A DNA stretch of 64,000 bases from Acanthopleura granulata. Taxonomy: Eukaryota; Mollusca; Polyplacophora; Chitonida; Chitonidae. Under the pieces are notes generated by a model that made no database searches, was not told the origin of the DNA, and was given only the letters and a program-made list of their open reading frames with translations. Position 1 is the first letter of the stretch, and each line of letters begins with the position of its first letter. The position numbers and the translations under genes are program-made. The DNA lies in contig JABBOT010000005.1 in NCBI GenBank assembly GCA_016165875.1, positions 29,221,943-29,285,942 on the forward strand, given 5' to 3'. This document shows positions 1-12,267 of the stretch, one piece after another.

Positions 1-526
1 GCCAAGTCAATACGTCGTGGAATCAAGTCTTGTTGAGTTCCTGTAATTGTACAGCTAGTTAAAGATTTCTTCATTCATCCACCCGGCTTGTCAGAAGGTT
101 GTATGGGAAGTCGATTCAAAAGACTAGGGCTTCTTTTATAAGGAAGAGCAAATTGGAGGTGCGACGGGCGACTGCAAACGTTTTGTCCCAGGTCGGCCTC
201 AATCAGTAGTGCCCACTGACATACACCCCAGAACTGGGCATGTTCGTTCTGTAACCTCTTAAACGCCCCGAGTATCGTGTCCTCTGAGATGAACCTATTG
301 AACTGTGTACTTGTTTGAAGCAGTAAAGATCTGGCCTTTTGTCTCTTAGCGACCCTTACGTTTTCCTGAAGGAATATTTTTGGTTATTATTTTCCTCAGA
401 ATCGATTTAGGTTCATTGATCGCTTGAGCACAGTTGTTTACCCAAAGATCTCCGAAGCAGAGGAATTTAAAACGTCACTATCAGTATCTCCAGGAGCTAG
501 ATCACTTTAAAAAAATCACTGTTTCT

Positions 527-705
527 TTTTATTTATTTATTCGATTGGCATTTTACCATATAGTCAAAAATATTTCTCATATAAGAGGAAAACCTCGACC
601 AGCCGTGGGCCTTCCCAACTACGGCCGAATAGGAAGCCACCATGAGCTGAAAATGAACCCAGACAGACTACTGATTCATTGCGCTACACTAGCGCGCTAA
701 TTCCA
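527..705 (-). repeat. R1 SINE copy
   Basis: It begins TTTATTTATTTATT on the + strand (the reverse of a TAAA tail), continues through degenerate body sequence, and ends with the GCGCTA...AGCGCGCTAA of the tRNA-like head. The element therefore reads on the minus strand. Confidence 0.75.
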
Positions 706-1503
706 AAACCATGGGCATCACAGATTCATACAACCGGAAACGCCTAACGTCTTTACACGAACATGTTATGATAAACGAGAAATGGGGATTTAGGGCACAA
801 AATCAGATCAGTTGGTTTAAAACTTGTGGAAGGAATTCTCTGTTTCCCTGAGCATGCGTTATGAAGATGCTCTCGGCTCAGTCGGTGCAGGAAAAGAGAA
901 AAAAAGAGAGTGAAAGAGAAAATTAACAGTTAACACTTTTTCGGAGCAATACAGAAAATCGTTCCTTTCGAAGACAGCACAAGGCTTCTAGTATCGATTT
1001 TATCTTCAAGAACTCGCCATTATTTCTTTACTAGTCTGTTTTCCTTCACAACCAAGAAAGTTAGAGAGTGGGGCAGATTCATTAAATCTGCAAGCAAAAT
1101 ACATTGATATAAGAAAGAAGAGAAAACGTAGAAAGTGGAATTTTATGGGCTGTAATTTGATACCGACGAATGTTATCCCACAATCAGAAGGCGTTCTTTT
1201 CCAGTTCACCAGGCATGATGTCATATATTCGTGTACTTTGCGCTTTCTAGTCAAGGAGGTATCATTGACATCAAGAGATTGGACACGAAAAAAATACATT
1301 GCGGCCGTGGAATTTTTTCAACAGCATTCTGGCATACATGTATATATGTATGTCCGTGGTCTTGGTTTATGCGATAAGCTATATGGTAATGTGATGTCGA
1401 CGGCATAGATTACCACACAGAACTGACCATTACTCAGATGTTACTAAAGACAAGGCTGAAACGTCCTGAAGAAAAACTATAAGTTGAATCGCGATAGTGA
1501 CAC

Positions 1504-1690
1504 AAGGTGCGGTGACCGATTTATGGTCCAGGGTGCGGTGACCGATATGTGGCCCAAGGTGCGGTGACAGGTATATGGCCCAAGCTGAGGGGAACGGCAT
1601 GTGGCCCAAAGTGCAGTGACCGGTATGTGGCCCAAGGTTCGGTGACCGGTATGTGGCTCAAGGTTGGGTGGCCAGTATGTGACCCAAGAG
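1504..1690. repeat. 26-bp minisatellite
   Basis: About seven degenerate copies of a 26- to 27-bp unit resembling GTGCGGTGACCGGTATGTGG followed by CCCAAG. Confidence 0.9.
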
Positions 1691-3565
1691 CAGCATCATT
1701 TGACTAAGAAAAATAACTAAGGCAATGGAAATTTTTAGTCGGCAGGATCAGCTTGGAAAGCGCAGATCGTACTGAGCCTCAGAATACGGTATGAATATGC
1801 AGGGAATGCGTAAATTTACTTCTACAAATGAACAAAACTTTTAACAAAGCCAGCCGTTGTCGGGGTGATCATAACCGGGGCATTAAGTGTGCAGTTTGTG
1901 TTACATGGGAGACAACTCTTGGCAGCCAACGAACAACTGAAAGTAACAGACCCGCCCCTGGCACACACAGAGAGACTGTGTTCTTTGGTCTCTTAAACAT
2001 GCCACAACCGCAGATTTATAAGAAGAGAAAGGGTACTTACTATTCATTATTAAGGATGGTGCTACTGACGTAAGTACATAAACGTAGTTTGCCAAACTTA
2101 GTAAACGAATATCGACTTCCAAATGCTATTATATAACATGTGGCGCTGAACGCGCTCAAGTTGAAAAAAAAATATCAAATTGTGCGTACAGTATGCTTTG
2201 TGACTGAGTGTATGTAAATGTATATTTTGGGTCAGATGTGGCTGTATGAAACTTTCTCTCCTTGGTTCGAGGCTCTATGGCTGGCTTGATTCTCTCCAGT
2301 TCGGGCTGCTTTCAGATGTAGACTAAGCAAACGGATTACACGTATTGTGACGTGGGAAATGAACGAAACATGCACGATTTGTGGTGGCGAGGACTTCATG
2401 TGTATAATTTTATTCACTGGTCCCGTGAATAACTCTGTGAACATAAACACAGAATGTGACATAAGTAATGTTACACATATATTTTCAAACATATGCAGTA
2501 AACAATACGTCTAGATTAGAGAATAATGCATATTTAAGTATCTTTGACTCCAAGCGCTCGTTATCAGTTATTATCGTATATACCATTATACACAGTGAAC
2601 GCTAGACAGAGTTTGCTCACCATTATATTTTCTCAACACTAACTATAAAGTCGAACACATAAAAGTATAGCAATTGTTGCAAAGGATATGATAAAGAAAT
2701 TATCAGACAAATCGTGATAAACTTAATTACCCCTGTTGACCAGGAACACATCAGGAGAAACACGGCGTATCCAGCTCAGAATACCGGGTACATCACACAG
2801 TCGAGACATCTGTGTCTACCTAAATACACAAACATTAATTGTGTAAAGCAAAGTAACTATTAAATGGTACTAGAGAAGAAATCCTAATCGGGTAACTTTG
2901 ATGTGAATCACGACAGCTGAATTAACAGATATATCTAAGTCTGGTACAATCGTACGACAATTCAGTCAAGCATATCGTCACATAGCTGCACTGAAAACTA
3001 CATGCGCAATAATTCAAGATAAAACGAACCATTTATCTCGCTGAAAGTAATAGAAAAGTCTACAGAATAACATAACGTTATGCTGCAGAAATAGGTAAAT
3101 TACACTGAACAAGTGATGATCAGCCGCAAAACTTGAGCACCGGTTTGGACTTTCCCCTAGCTGTAGCCATGTTATTCGCTGGCAGCCATCTTTGCCTAGC
3201 ACAAGCGAAACAACGTCACACTAACTGTTATAAAGAACCCACAAATGCAGCTTATCAGGACAACATATAAACGCTAACGAAAGGTAACTAAAGCACATTA
3301 TTATATAGACAGAATCGTGTAAACAATATGGTTTCTACTTACGAGACATCGCTTAGAAGTCGGCAGTAAAATAATTCAAAGCACTCCTTTCAGGATAGCT
3401 GCAGACAGAGTGGCGAGGAGTGAGGTCATACAAACAGCATCATAACATGACGTATCCTAAGCGCGTCATAGCTAACCTGCACCGGGGGCAATCAGGGACA
3501 AGGGATGTCCGTTATATGGATAACGAGTATAAACAAAAAAGGCAGATGACTCAGTGACGGTATGC

Positions 3566-4006
3566 TCCTCGACAGTATACCCCACATACATGTATTGACC
3601 TTGACAGAATGCCCCACAGCCATGTACTGTCCTTGACACCAACATACATGCATGATCCTTGACACCCACATACATGTATGGACTTTGACAGAATGCCTCA
3701 CATACATGTATGGTCCTTGACAGAATGCCTCACATACACGTATGGTCCTCAACAGTATGCCCCACATACATGTATGGACCTTGACAGAATGCCCTACATA
3801 CATGTACGGTCCTTGACGCCCACATGGTCCTTGACACCCACATACATGTATGGTCCTTGACAGAATGCCCCACATACACGTATGCTCCCAGCAGTATGGC
3901 CCACATACATGTATGGACCTTGACAGAATGCCTCACATACATGTATGGTCCTTGACAGAATGCCCTACATACATGTATGATCTTTGACAGAATGCCCCAC
4001 ATATGG
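3566..4006. repeat. 32-bp minisatellite rich in TACATGTA
   Basis: A unit of the form CACATACATGTATGGTCCTT followed by GACAGAATGCCC recurs at 32-bp steps (3701, 3733, 3765, 3797). About 13 full or shortened copies are present. Frames open on both strands here are array artefacts. Confidence 0.93.
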
Positions 4007-4236
4007 CTGTTCCGTTAGGTTTTCAGTTGAAATCACTCTGGCAATAAACTTACCCATATTAGAGGGAGGCGCTGATTTTTTTCACATGTTGTCATTTGAT
4101 GTGATCATTTACAGTGCATATGCACTCAAAAGCAGGAAGAATCAAGTAGGGCAGTGAATACTGGGCAATCACTTTGTCGCACTTGTTGTGCTGACAACCC
4201 GGTTCCATGCAAACAGTTGTCCTTTTATCTAGTACT

Positions 4237-4445
4237 TTTGTTTATTTATTTATTTACTTATTTATTTATTTATTTGTTTGTTTGTTTGTTTATTTAGAAT
4301 TGTGTTTCAGGCCGTATTCAAGAGCATTTCAATTATACATGTACGATGGCGGCCAGCATTATGTTGGAAGGAATCCAGGCAGAGCCCGGGGGAAACTCAC
4401 AACCGTTCGCAGACCTTCCCTTGTAGGATAGGAGTTGAAAGCCAG
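4237..4445 (-). repeat. R1 SINE copy with expanded tail
   Basis: A long TTTATTTA/TTTGTTTG run is followed by the GGCCAGCATTATG...GGAA...CAGAGCCCGGGGGAAAC body and TTGAAAGCC. The tRNA-like head is largely missing. Confidence 0.85.
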
Positions 4446-5856
4446 TAAAAGCTAATCAAGGTGTTTACAATGCTATTTCTCGGCTGGAATTTTCATTTCA
4501 TTAAACTCAAGTTTCTAAAGCCAATGAGATTATCTAGAATTAAACATAACTCTTTAGAGCTTCCTCGGAAGTGCAAAACGGTGAAAGAACATTCTCTTTC
4601 GCCTTTAGCTTAAGCACAGATTTGGTCAAGGTAATATTTATGCTTTTTCATTGATAACAGTTTTAATCATTGTTCTCACGGCACCAACCACTCGTGATGA
4701 GAATGTATTCTCCAGCAGAAAATATATCTATAACATTTACATATACGCACCTTTATGGACACCCAGAAACTCTGTCTTGTGATCATAGCAAGTGGAGAGG
4801 TGAGAGGCACAGCTACATTAAACAGGCAGTGCCGGTACTTTGGATATTTTTTAAATTTCATTATTATGGTATTGACAATTTTTCTCACTTTCATGTGAAC
4901 TGTCATCAGCTCTGAAGATGAACTGGCTTAATAACATGAACTGTCTTAATAACATTGTTTCCATGATTATTCAGTTATTTATCCTGTTGCATTTCGCCCT
5001 GTCAACTGTTACTATTGATGCTTAAAATCTTCTTAGAGCTTCTGATGTAACAAAACCTTCACACAGTGTTATGTACTCGCATTGTACTCGTAATTTAGTG
5101 GGGAAAACCATTGTAATATGCCTCTGCACAATTGATCCTTCTCAATCGAGGACAGGTATACAACAGTGCCAGAACAGAGAAAGGATATCCACACCAGGCA
5201 GCAGTAGACGGTATTATTGCGAAGCATTTACTGAAACATCGAGAAGAATATTCCGTTATGAGGCCAATGACCATCTGGCAGCTGAATCTATGCCATTATC
5301 CGGGCTGCTAGGTAATTACATCTAACTCTCGCAGCTAAACGCCGCGGTATACGACTACCGGGTTGGGGATACCGGGATCAGCACACGCAAAATCAATAAC
5401 AGATTCGCCCGGAGAAAATCTGCCTGTGCGAACCGAAGGAGAACTCCACGCTGGGTCTGTGACCTAACACCCACCATTCTCGGTAAGACTGCTTTTTTCT
5501 GTTCTCACCACACTGTCTTTGCCACCTCGGCATTCATTATCGCGTTACCGAGCTAATGACTTACCTTAATGAACCCACGGTCGTGTTTTGAAACTGTATC
5601 TAACCGTGGGAAGTTCCACGTTCCAGAAGACTGTTTCCTTAGGCTGACCAGTGTACCTCCTCGCGTCCCACACCCTGTCTATCCGCCATTGCACACTGGC
5701 CTCACGTTCATGTATCGAGTGCCTCCATCAGGAAAAAGGGCTAGTTCTTCAGTATTTAGCAATGCACGTAATTTTCATCTATTTTATTTCAAGATTTCCA
5801 TCATCACCTGTTACAAGCGCCTTGTTTGCCGACTGGTTTCAGAACGGCTTAGCAGT

Positions 5857-5923
5857 ATGGTGTCTGAGAATGCTCGACTGGCGCTGCTGATAGGGATTTC
5901 CTTGTGGATCGCCCAGTCCCACG
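5857..5923 (+). CDS. nAChR-like subunit exon 1 (signal peptide)
   Basis: The ATG at 5857 opens a short hydrophobic segment ending WIAQSHG, a good secretory signal. The donor GGTAAGA follows at 5924 and one base (G) is carried into exon 2. The frame is open upstream to about 5569, so a more upstream start is possible, but the hydrophobic run directly after this ATG makes it the best choice. Confidence 0.8.
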
Positions 5924-8900
5924 GTAAGACAATACAGGCACTCTTCGTTCTTGTACACTTTCTTTTACTCTGTCGTTTTTCTACCTAGAACATGTAGAAT
6001 GGAATATGGGGTTAACAGTACAATATCACTGGCCATATCAGTGCATGTCATCACACCTATTTAGCTCACGTCATATCATGTCTACAAGATATCATGCTGC
6101 TATCCAGAATATTTCACTTATACGATGAGGGCCAGTGTTTTGGTGTCAGGAAACCGGACAGAACCCGGGGAAAACCCACACCCATCCACAGGTAAGGATA
6201 TGTGTATTCGCCTATATAGTCTCAATATCAAGGCTGGACATGTAGACGACCCATGCAGACGCTTGTAAAGCGTCGATCTCGCTGCATCTTGACCTTGACA
6301 TGATGGTCATATCCTCGAATCTGTCACATTTTGTACACTAATCGAATAAATACATTACCATTAGATATGGGCTGAATCGACATTGTGTCTGTACATTCAA
6401 TGGAATGATCGAAAATGGGAACTGGAAACAGACGAAGATATTTGAAATAATATCATGAGAGTTAAATCCCATCACCCTGCTTCTGTTTGTGTTGATAAGT
6501 GGCCGCTTTGTTTTAATGACGGTGTCACTCATAAAGATATAGTTAAATTTCCTGTAGTTAAATTTCCTTTCATTTGCCGTGGTATTTTGTCAAACACCTC
6601 CCCTCTCCACCTCGTGCCATCTCTCATTGCGACACGTTATGCATTAAAAGCACTACTTTTACCGTCATAAACATGCTCATGCCAGTTTTACAGCGAGGCC
6701 TAAACTCAATGTCAGTCACCGTCACTGTGCCCAGCCATGTCAGTTACCGTCACTGTGCCCAGTCTTGTCAGTTACCCGTCCAGATACAAAATCCCACCCA
6801 TGTCAGTTACCGTCATTGTGCTCAGCCTTGTCAGTTACCCGTCCAGATACAAAATCCCACCCATGTCAGTTACCGTCATTGTGCTCAGCCTTGTCAGTTA
6901 CCCGGCCAGATACAAAATCCCACCCATGTCAGTTACCGTCATTGTGCTCAGCCTTGTCAGTTACCCGGCCAGATACAAAATCCCGCTATACCGTCAGGAT
7001 GCCAGGCGATGGTTAAGAAGTTGGTGACTCCGCTCCTCCGCCCCAGCCCCACCCCTCCTATTAAACATGTATTTATATGTAATTATATATTCCTGGTTTC
7101 TACACAGAGAAGCTGTTGGCTGGCAATGTGGACCATACTGACAATCCGGAAAAGAAGCTGGTCCAGGACTTACTGGACGCATACACCTACATAACGCGGC
7201 CGGTGCAAAATGCCAGCTCTGTAGTCACGGTCAGATTCGGTGTCTGTCTGAACCAAATACTGGACCTGGTAAGAGCAACTTGTACTGAGCCAAAATGTGA
7301 GTGGTTGTGTTACCAAACACAGAAGGTGCGACTTGTATCCAGTCAAAGTGTGAGGGGCTGTGTTACTATACACAGTAGTGGCAACCTGTACTCGATGAAA
7401 ACGTCAGTGGTTGTGTTACTAGACCCTTTAGGTGCAACCTGTACTCGGTGAAAACGTTAGTGGTTGTGTTACTAGACACATTATGGTCAACTTGCACTCG
7501 GTGAAAATAATAGTGGTTGTGTCACTAGACACAGTAGGTGCAACTTGTACTCGGTAAAAACGTTAGTGGTTGTGTTACAAGACACATTATGTGCAACCTG
7601 CACCCTATGAAAACGTCAATGGTTGTGTTACTAGACATATTAGGCGCAAGCTGTATCCAGTCAAAGTGTGAGGGGCTGTGTTACTAGACACAGTGGGTGC
7701 CACTTGTGCGCGGTGAAAATGTTAGTGTCGAGAAGTCTTTCTAAGATTGATAAAGGGTCACAATAACCATGGAAACATACCTGCCTTTGTTAAGAGGATA
7801 GCTCCAACAAAAATTGTACATGTATGCATAAAACTACACCAAATTTTAAAACTATTTTTAAAAGACATGAATTCAACCATACACTAATATAGTACAGTAT
7901 TATTTATTACACAGTATACCGTATTATTTGAGTTACGCTTCGCTGTCAGTAAAGTTTGTACCCATCTTGACACCAAGTGATTAACTCTGTAACCTACGTT
8001 TATTTTTCAGGATGAACGGAATCAAATCTTATCCACGGCTCTCTGGATATATGAAGTAAGCCATACCAAAACATATTTACGTGTTATAATAAAAATCATC
8101 CATTTGTATTCTTTAATTATTGGACAGATCAAGAGTAAACTGTGGAAAAAATATTATCTAAATTGACGGTACTTCTAATATGCGTTGATAACCGCATGCC
8201 GCTAATTTTCTATTTATTCTGCGGTTATATGGTTTACTATTCTCGTCACTGAAAAGATTAGATAATACACACTCCACGCATTGTGTTTTATTACTAACTT
8301 GCCATTTTACTTGCTGGTCGTCGAGCCGATTGCTAGTTTTGGCCCAAAGATTAAAATACAACTCAGGCTGGTACGTCGCGCATAGGCCCCAGCTACCAAT
8401 TCGCTGCTCTGGTTTTACTGGCCGTGCTATACTCTTCTGCATTGTGATGATGGCCTCCCGTTCTGTCCGTTTTCCTTCTATATTCAAGGGGGTTAAGCTG
8501 ACATTTATTAAGGCACGAGGTCACGTGACACGTTTCAGGTTGATTTTTCATACGTCTGTCCCCGGCACAACTTAGACTCAATGACTGAAATGTTCTTTGT
8601 ACTCCCTCTACAGGAATGGTTTGATGAGAGCTTGCAGTGGGAGCCCGAGGATTATGCCAACTTGTCTCGTGTGATTATCCCCCCTGATCGCATATGGGTA
8701 CCGGATATCTACATATTCAACACGTGAGTTCCCTTTAAGTAATTTATCGCCCATTCCTGAGTTATTTTCGAACTTTAATGTAAATATCATTAACAGATCG
8801 TAACAATCATTTCAACTCTATATAAGCAAAAGACAATTCCGAGCAATGTTAACACAGATCCGTACACATGTTGTACCATACAGTTTCTCATTGTAGAAAC

Positions 8901-11900
8901 ATTGATATGTTGCTTATTTATCCATACGATTTTCCGCCTTGGGCCTACAAGGATTACGATATGCCAGTTAACCTTACATTACTTTTTATGCTTAGACAGT
9001 CAGTAGTACGGGTATGAAGAACCTTGGTTTGCTTTTGAAAGTGCCTTTGATTATATTCTTTCTTTGTAGCGCGGGCGGACACGAAGATGGGTTCGTCAAC
9101 GTAACACCGAGTAAAGTCATAGCCGATTTCACTGGAAAACTGCGCTGGAATGTTCCCCTAATGGTGAAGAGTTCTTGTTCCGTTGACGTTCGATATTTTC
9201 CGTACGACCAACAGCTCTGTTCGGTCAGATTCGGCTCCTGGATATACGACGCCAAGCAGATGGACCTCATAGCAGTAGCGAACAAGCCAGACATGTCGAA
9301 CTTTGTGACGAACAGTGAGTTTGACCTTCTGAGTACCACCCTCCGCCGAACACTGTTGGACGGCTCTAAGTGCCCGGGAGATCGCCCTCAGCCACAGGTC
9401 AGCTTACACCTTGTGTTCAAAAGACGGTCAAAGTACTACGACTACATCGTGGTGACGCCAACGCTTTTACTGTGTCTGCTGACCCTGGTGTCCTATCTGT
9501 TGCCGTCACACCGTGGAGAGAAAGTCTCGATCGGACTGACGGTGGTTCTTACCTTATACTTCCTACAGCTGCTGATTGCTGAAAACATTCCCGTGTCCAA
9601 TACACCGCCGCTTTTAGGTAAGTTTTATTTTCCTTTGAGTCCTCTGTTCCGGGACGTAGTGCCCATTGAGCTCATTGTTCCCTATGACATTATACCATGT
9701 GATACCCAGTATCCTACAGTAAATGACCTGAAACAACCTTGTTCTCCGCTAACTAAGCCTATGACAGCTATATAGTTCCCTGGTGTCAAGGTTTGTAGCA
9801 GCACATTTTAGTGCCATTTTACATGAAACATGTAGTTCCATGTCGTAATTCCCTCTGACATCAAAATTCCATACCGTTAGGTGCCCTGACAACCAAGTTC
9901 CATGCCGTTAGGCTCATGCTTACGGCAACTAAGTTACTTGTCCAACATGAAGACCTTGGAACTTTAACCCACACCTTTACAACTAAACCTGTCAACAATT
10001 CAGTCTCTTGTCACTTCTTTTCACCCTCAACCCAGCTTCTTGCCCGCTATGTGCAATATGACAGCACGTTGTGTCTTGCGTTCTCCATAACCAGCCAACA
10101 TACATTGTCTTGATCATCAATTCTCGTCAATCAACCATCCATTTTCTTAGTTCCCTTGCCTCATAGCAATCTAACAGTGTATATATGTACGTAACTTTAA
10201 AGGAGACAAAACCATAAGAAAACGACGCCAAAATGCTTAATAATATTCTAAATAAAGCTTTGATGCCTGTGTAATAAAGTATTTGAATGTAAATCAGTTG
10301 TTCACACTTAAACATATGCATTTAATCCGAATTATGATAATATTTATGAATATGTTCAAAATAAACATATGATCAAAAACCAGGTTGAACTAATTTGTTG
10401 GATGAAAAGACCAAATTCTAGTACAAATATATTTATTAATCATATGTATCATAGATACTTATGACATTATTACCCAAAGACGATATATACCAAGAGATGG
10501 TCTCGAATAAGCACCATACAATTTCAAATACTCAAATACTCCTAAAAGAGAAAATCAAAATAAATAGTAAAGGCTATATGTGCAAATAAATTTTTACGCT
10601 CTTTCATCTGATTTTGGCATCGTTTTTATGTTTTATTCTTCTTTAACATTAAAACCAAACCGTTAACAGTTTGCAAAAGTGCATTTCATGCTTTTATAAC
10701 AAACTAATTAGGCTGTTGTCATTGTTACTATAAAGGTTTACAGTATGAAATTGTTGTTGTGCCGCGGTAATGGTACATTTATCAGTATATCCATTTTATT
10801 ATACACTGTAGCAGTTGGCCAAGTTTATTTTGTCTTCATTTTGAAAGAGAACATAGCACTGTCAGCTCTCTCTAGCTGATGTCTGTCTGGCAACTAGAGT
10901 GCACTGTTGGTGGTTAAAACTGTAGGCCTGGCCCCAGGATCCCGAAGCTATCTTCGACATCAGCCATATTTAACCTTAACTTGTGGTATTATACCTGATA
11001 AAAAGGTCAATTGTCCAGAAGTCTGCCTCTAGTCTAGAAAAGTCTCTTGGTTCTAGGGAATTTTAGCAAAATAAATGTCTCGCGCAATACTTTTAAATGT
11101 TTAAAGGGAAAGACCTCGTAACTTAGAATGAACTACTGAACTTAGGGTGAGTGAAAAGACCATTAAAAACTGTATCCGGAAAAACCTTCACTGCATTTTT
11201 TAGATTTTTTTCACCAAAATAAACGCAGTCAAATATTTTGATTCTATGGTGAGATGTATGGACCATATTGATGATGTGGTTCACCAGTGACGTCATACAA
11301 CTCTTTGATCATTTGATCCCTTTAAAGATCATTTTGATGTTTAAGAGTTGATCATTTGTAGAAAGTTGGGCAGTCATAGCTTAGTACATTTGTTTTAACT
11401 TCACTTATTTTTTCCCCCACATCATTCTAGGCTTGCTACTCTTTGCTGTGATGTCCATGAACGGCATTTCCTTGATAGTGGCCACATTGGTGATGAACTT
11501 GAAGAAACAAGGTGACGAGCGGTTCTGCAACAAAGTTCCGCGCTGGATCTTGTGCATATGCAGAGCGGTCACGTGTCTTTGTAAGACTCCGATGGCCAAT
11601 CCCATAGGCTCCTTGAGATTCAAAGGGCGCAGGTCCCGGACACCAGTCAGACGTCGCCCTGCGCCACGAAGACAACAGGCGGAAAGCGACGACGTTCACC
11701 ACATCCAGGATTCTCATCCAGATAACCCAATGTCCAGTGACAACGAGGCCTACGAATATGACAGGCAATTCCAAAAAGAGCGCGAGCATTTATTGCATGA
11801 AAACAATGCAACATTTCATCGGCAAATGTCGGGCCAATTCGGGATCTTCCGTACTGAAAACGGGGAGATTGTCAGCAGTTCAGAAGATCAAACCAGTGCA

Positions 11901-12170
11901 TGCGTCACCCAGTCGGCAGTGTTCAGACGACACTGTCTGACCAGGAAGCCTACTCTGCGCTACCCATGGCGCCGACCTAAAATTCGCCATTGGAAAAACA
12001 CAGTATCACCGGCAGTTAGAGAGCAATGGTATTTTGTGGCGGATGTGGTTGATCGGTGTGCTTTTGTAATATCGCTTATTGCTATGGTCATCATGTTAAC
12101 AACGATGATGTGCATAATGCCTAAGTTAAGTGCAGGCTCCAACATGGAAGCGGTTGCTGGGGCAATGTGA
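5857..12170 (+). CDS. Nicotinic acetylcholine receptor-like (Cys-loop) channel subunit, six exons
   Basis: Exons 5857-5923, 7108-7268, 8011-8055, 8614-8723, 9070-9617 and 11431-12170 join in frame to 1671 nt (556 residues plus TGA), all with GT-AG introns. The product is a pentameric ligand-gated cation channel subunit of the plasma membrane. Visible parts are a signal peptide (about 1-22), an extracellular ligand-binding domain with a WVPD loop A motif (exon 4), a Cys-loop C164-C178 with 13 residues between, a GSW loop B (183-185), M1 (about 252-274), M2 (about 279-301) with E278 at the intermediate ring and E299 at the outer ring, M3 from 311, a long basic and polar M3-M4 loop, and M4 (about 519-541). 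Length and the 45-nt and 110-nt exons are typical of nAChR genes. Loop C has only C229, not the vicinal cysteine pair of alpha subunits, so a non-alpha type is inferred. Glutamates flanking M2 favour cation selectivity. The exact subunit cannot be named. Confidence 0.93.
6090..6192 (-). repeat. R1 SINE fragment in nAChR intron 1
   Basis: It carries AGAATATTTCACTTATACGA, a degenerate GGCCAGTGTT, and GGAAACCGGACAGAACCCGG. Only the central part is present. Confidence 0.75.
6711..6990. repeat. 63-bp minisatellite in nAChR intron 1
   Basis: Exact 63-bp spacing is seen at 6769, 6832, 6895 and 6958 for a unit starting CAGTTACCCG and containing CCAGATACAAAATCCC. Partial copies lie on both sides. Because 63 is a multiple of three, several frames stay open across the array and imitate repeat proteins. 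They have no other coding support. Confidence 0.95.
7108..7268 (+). CDS. nAChR-like subunit exon 2 (N-terminal helix, first strands)
   Basis: The acceptor TTTCTACACAG lies just before 7108 and the donor GTAAGA just after 7268. The 161 nt encode the LLDAY...RPV...VTVRFG...LNQILDL pattern that opens nAChR ligand-binding domains. Together with exon 1 it returns to phase 0. A 53-bp tandem array starts six bases past the donor. Confidence 0.92.
7275..7729. repeat. 53-bp minisatellite in nAChR intron 2
   Basis: Eight complete 53-bp units run from 7275 to 7698 without any length change, with a partial ninth unit to about 7729. The core reads GTGGTTGTGTTACTAGACAC. Units 2 and 8 share the same diagnostic variants (ATCCAGTCAAAGTGTGAGGG), so they are closer to each other than to their neighbours. 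Confidence 0.95.
8011..8055 (+). CDS. nAChR-like subunit exon 3 (45 nt)
   Basis: A pyrimidine-rich acceptor ending TTTTTCAG precedes DERNQILSTALWIYE, and GTAAGC follows. The 45-nt size, phase 0 at both ends and the DE-NQ-L-T--W pattern are the classic third exon of nAChR genes. Confidence 0.93.
8614..8723 (+). CDS. nAChR-like subunit exon 4 (110 nt, loops D and A)
   Basis: The exon begins EWFDESLQWEPEDY, with the aromatic loop D region, and ends with IWVPDIYIFN, the loop A region. Acceptor CCCTCTACAG and donor GTGAGT flank it. The 110-nt length and phase 2 exit match nAChR exon 4. Confidence 0.94.
9070..9617 (+). CDS. nAChR-like subunit exon 5 (Cys-loop, loops B and C, M1, M2)
   Basis: The 548-nt exon follows CTTTCTTTGTAG. 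It encodes the Cys-loop with the FPYDQQLC end, GSWIYD, a single-cysteine loop C, M1 with a TPTLLLCLL core, and M2 beginning GEKVSIGL and ending ENIP. The donor G|GTAAGT at 9618 leaves one base. Confidence 0.95.
9618..11430 (+). other. nAChR intron 5 (between M2 and M3)
   Basis: This 1.8-kb intron lies between the M2-containing and M3-containing exons. Its first part (about 9770-9930) holds loosely repeated GTTCCATGCCGTTAGG-like segments, and the rest is AT-rich. No gene is seen inside it. Confidence 0.75.
11431..12170 (+). CDS. nAChR-like subunit exon 6 (M3, cytoplasmic loop, M4, stop)
   Basis: The acceptor CATCATTCTAG precedes M3 (LLLFAVMSMNGISLIVATLV). About 150 residues of arginine-, serine- and glutamate-rich intracellular loop follow, then M4 after a DVVDR segment, and TGA at 12168-12170. 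The first two bases complete the glycine codon begun in exon 5. Confidence 0.93.
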
Positions 12171-12267
12171 TCACATCTCACAAGAACTGGTCAATATAAC
12201 TGCTAAAACAATTCTTTCTGGTATGACAAAATAGTCGTCGGTTAATTTTACCTATTAAACATTTCCT

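Larger units (their letters stand above)
1..5856. other. Upstream spacer of the nAChR-like gene
   Basis: There is no supported gene here. The stretch holds two R1 SINE copies, a 26-bp array, a 32-bp array and AT-rich unique sequence. Open frames here are short and mostly lack ATG starts. The nAChR promoter should lie in the last few hundred bases, but no clear TATA box is identified. Confidence 0.6.

Noticed and set aside
6574..7194. Long + strand frame (206 codons) with a repeated peptide
   Set aside because: It lies in the 63-bp array and then runs through exon 2 of the nAChR-like gene in the wrong frame.
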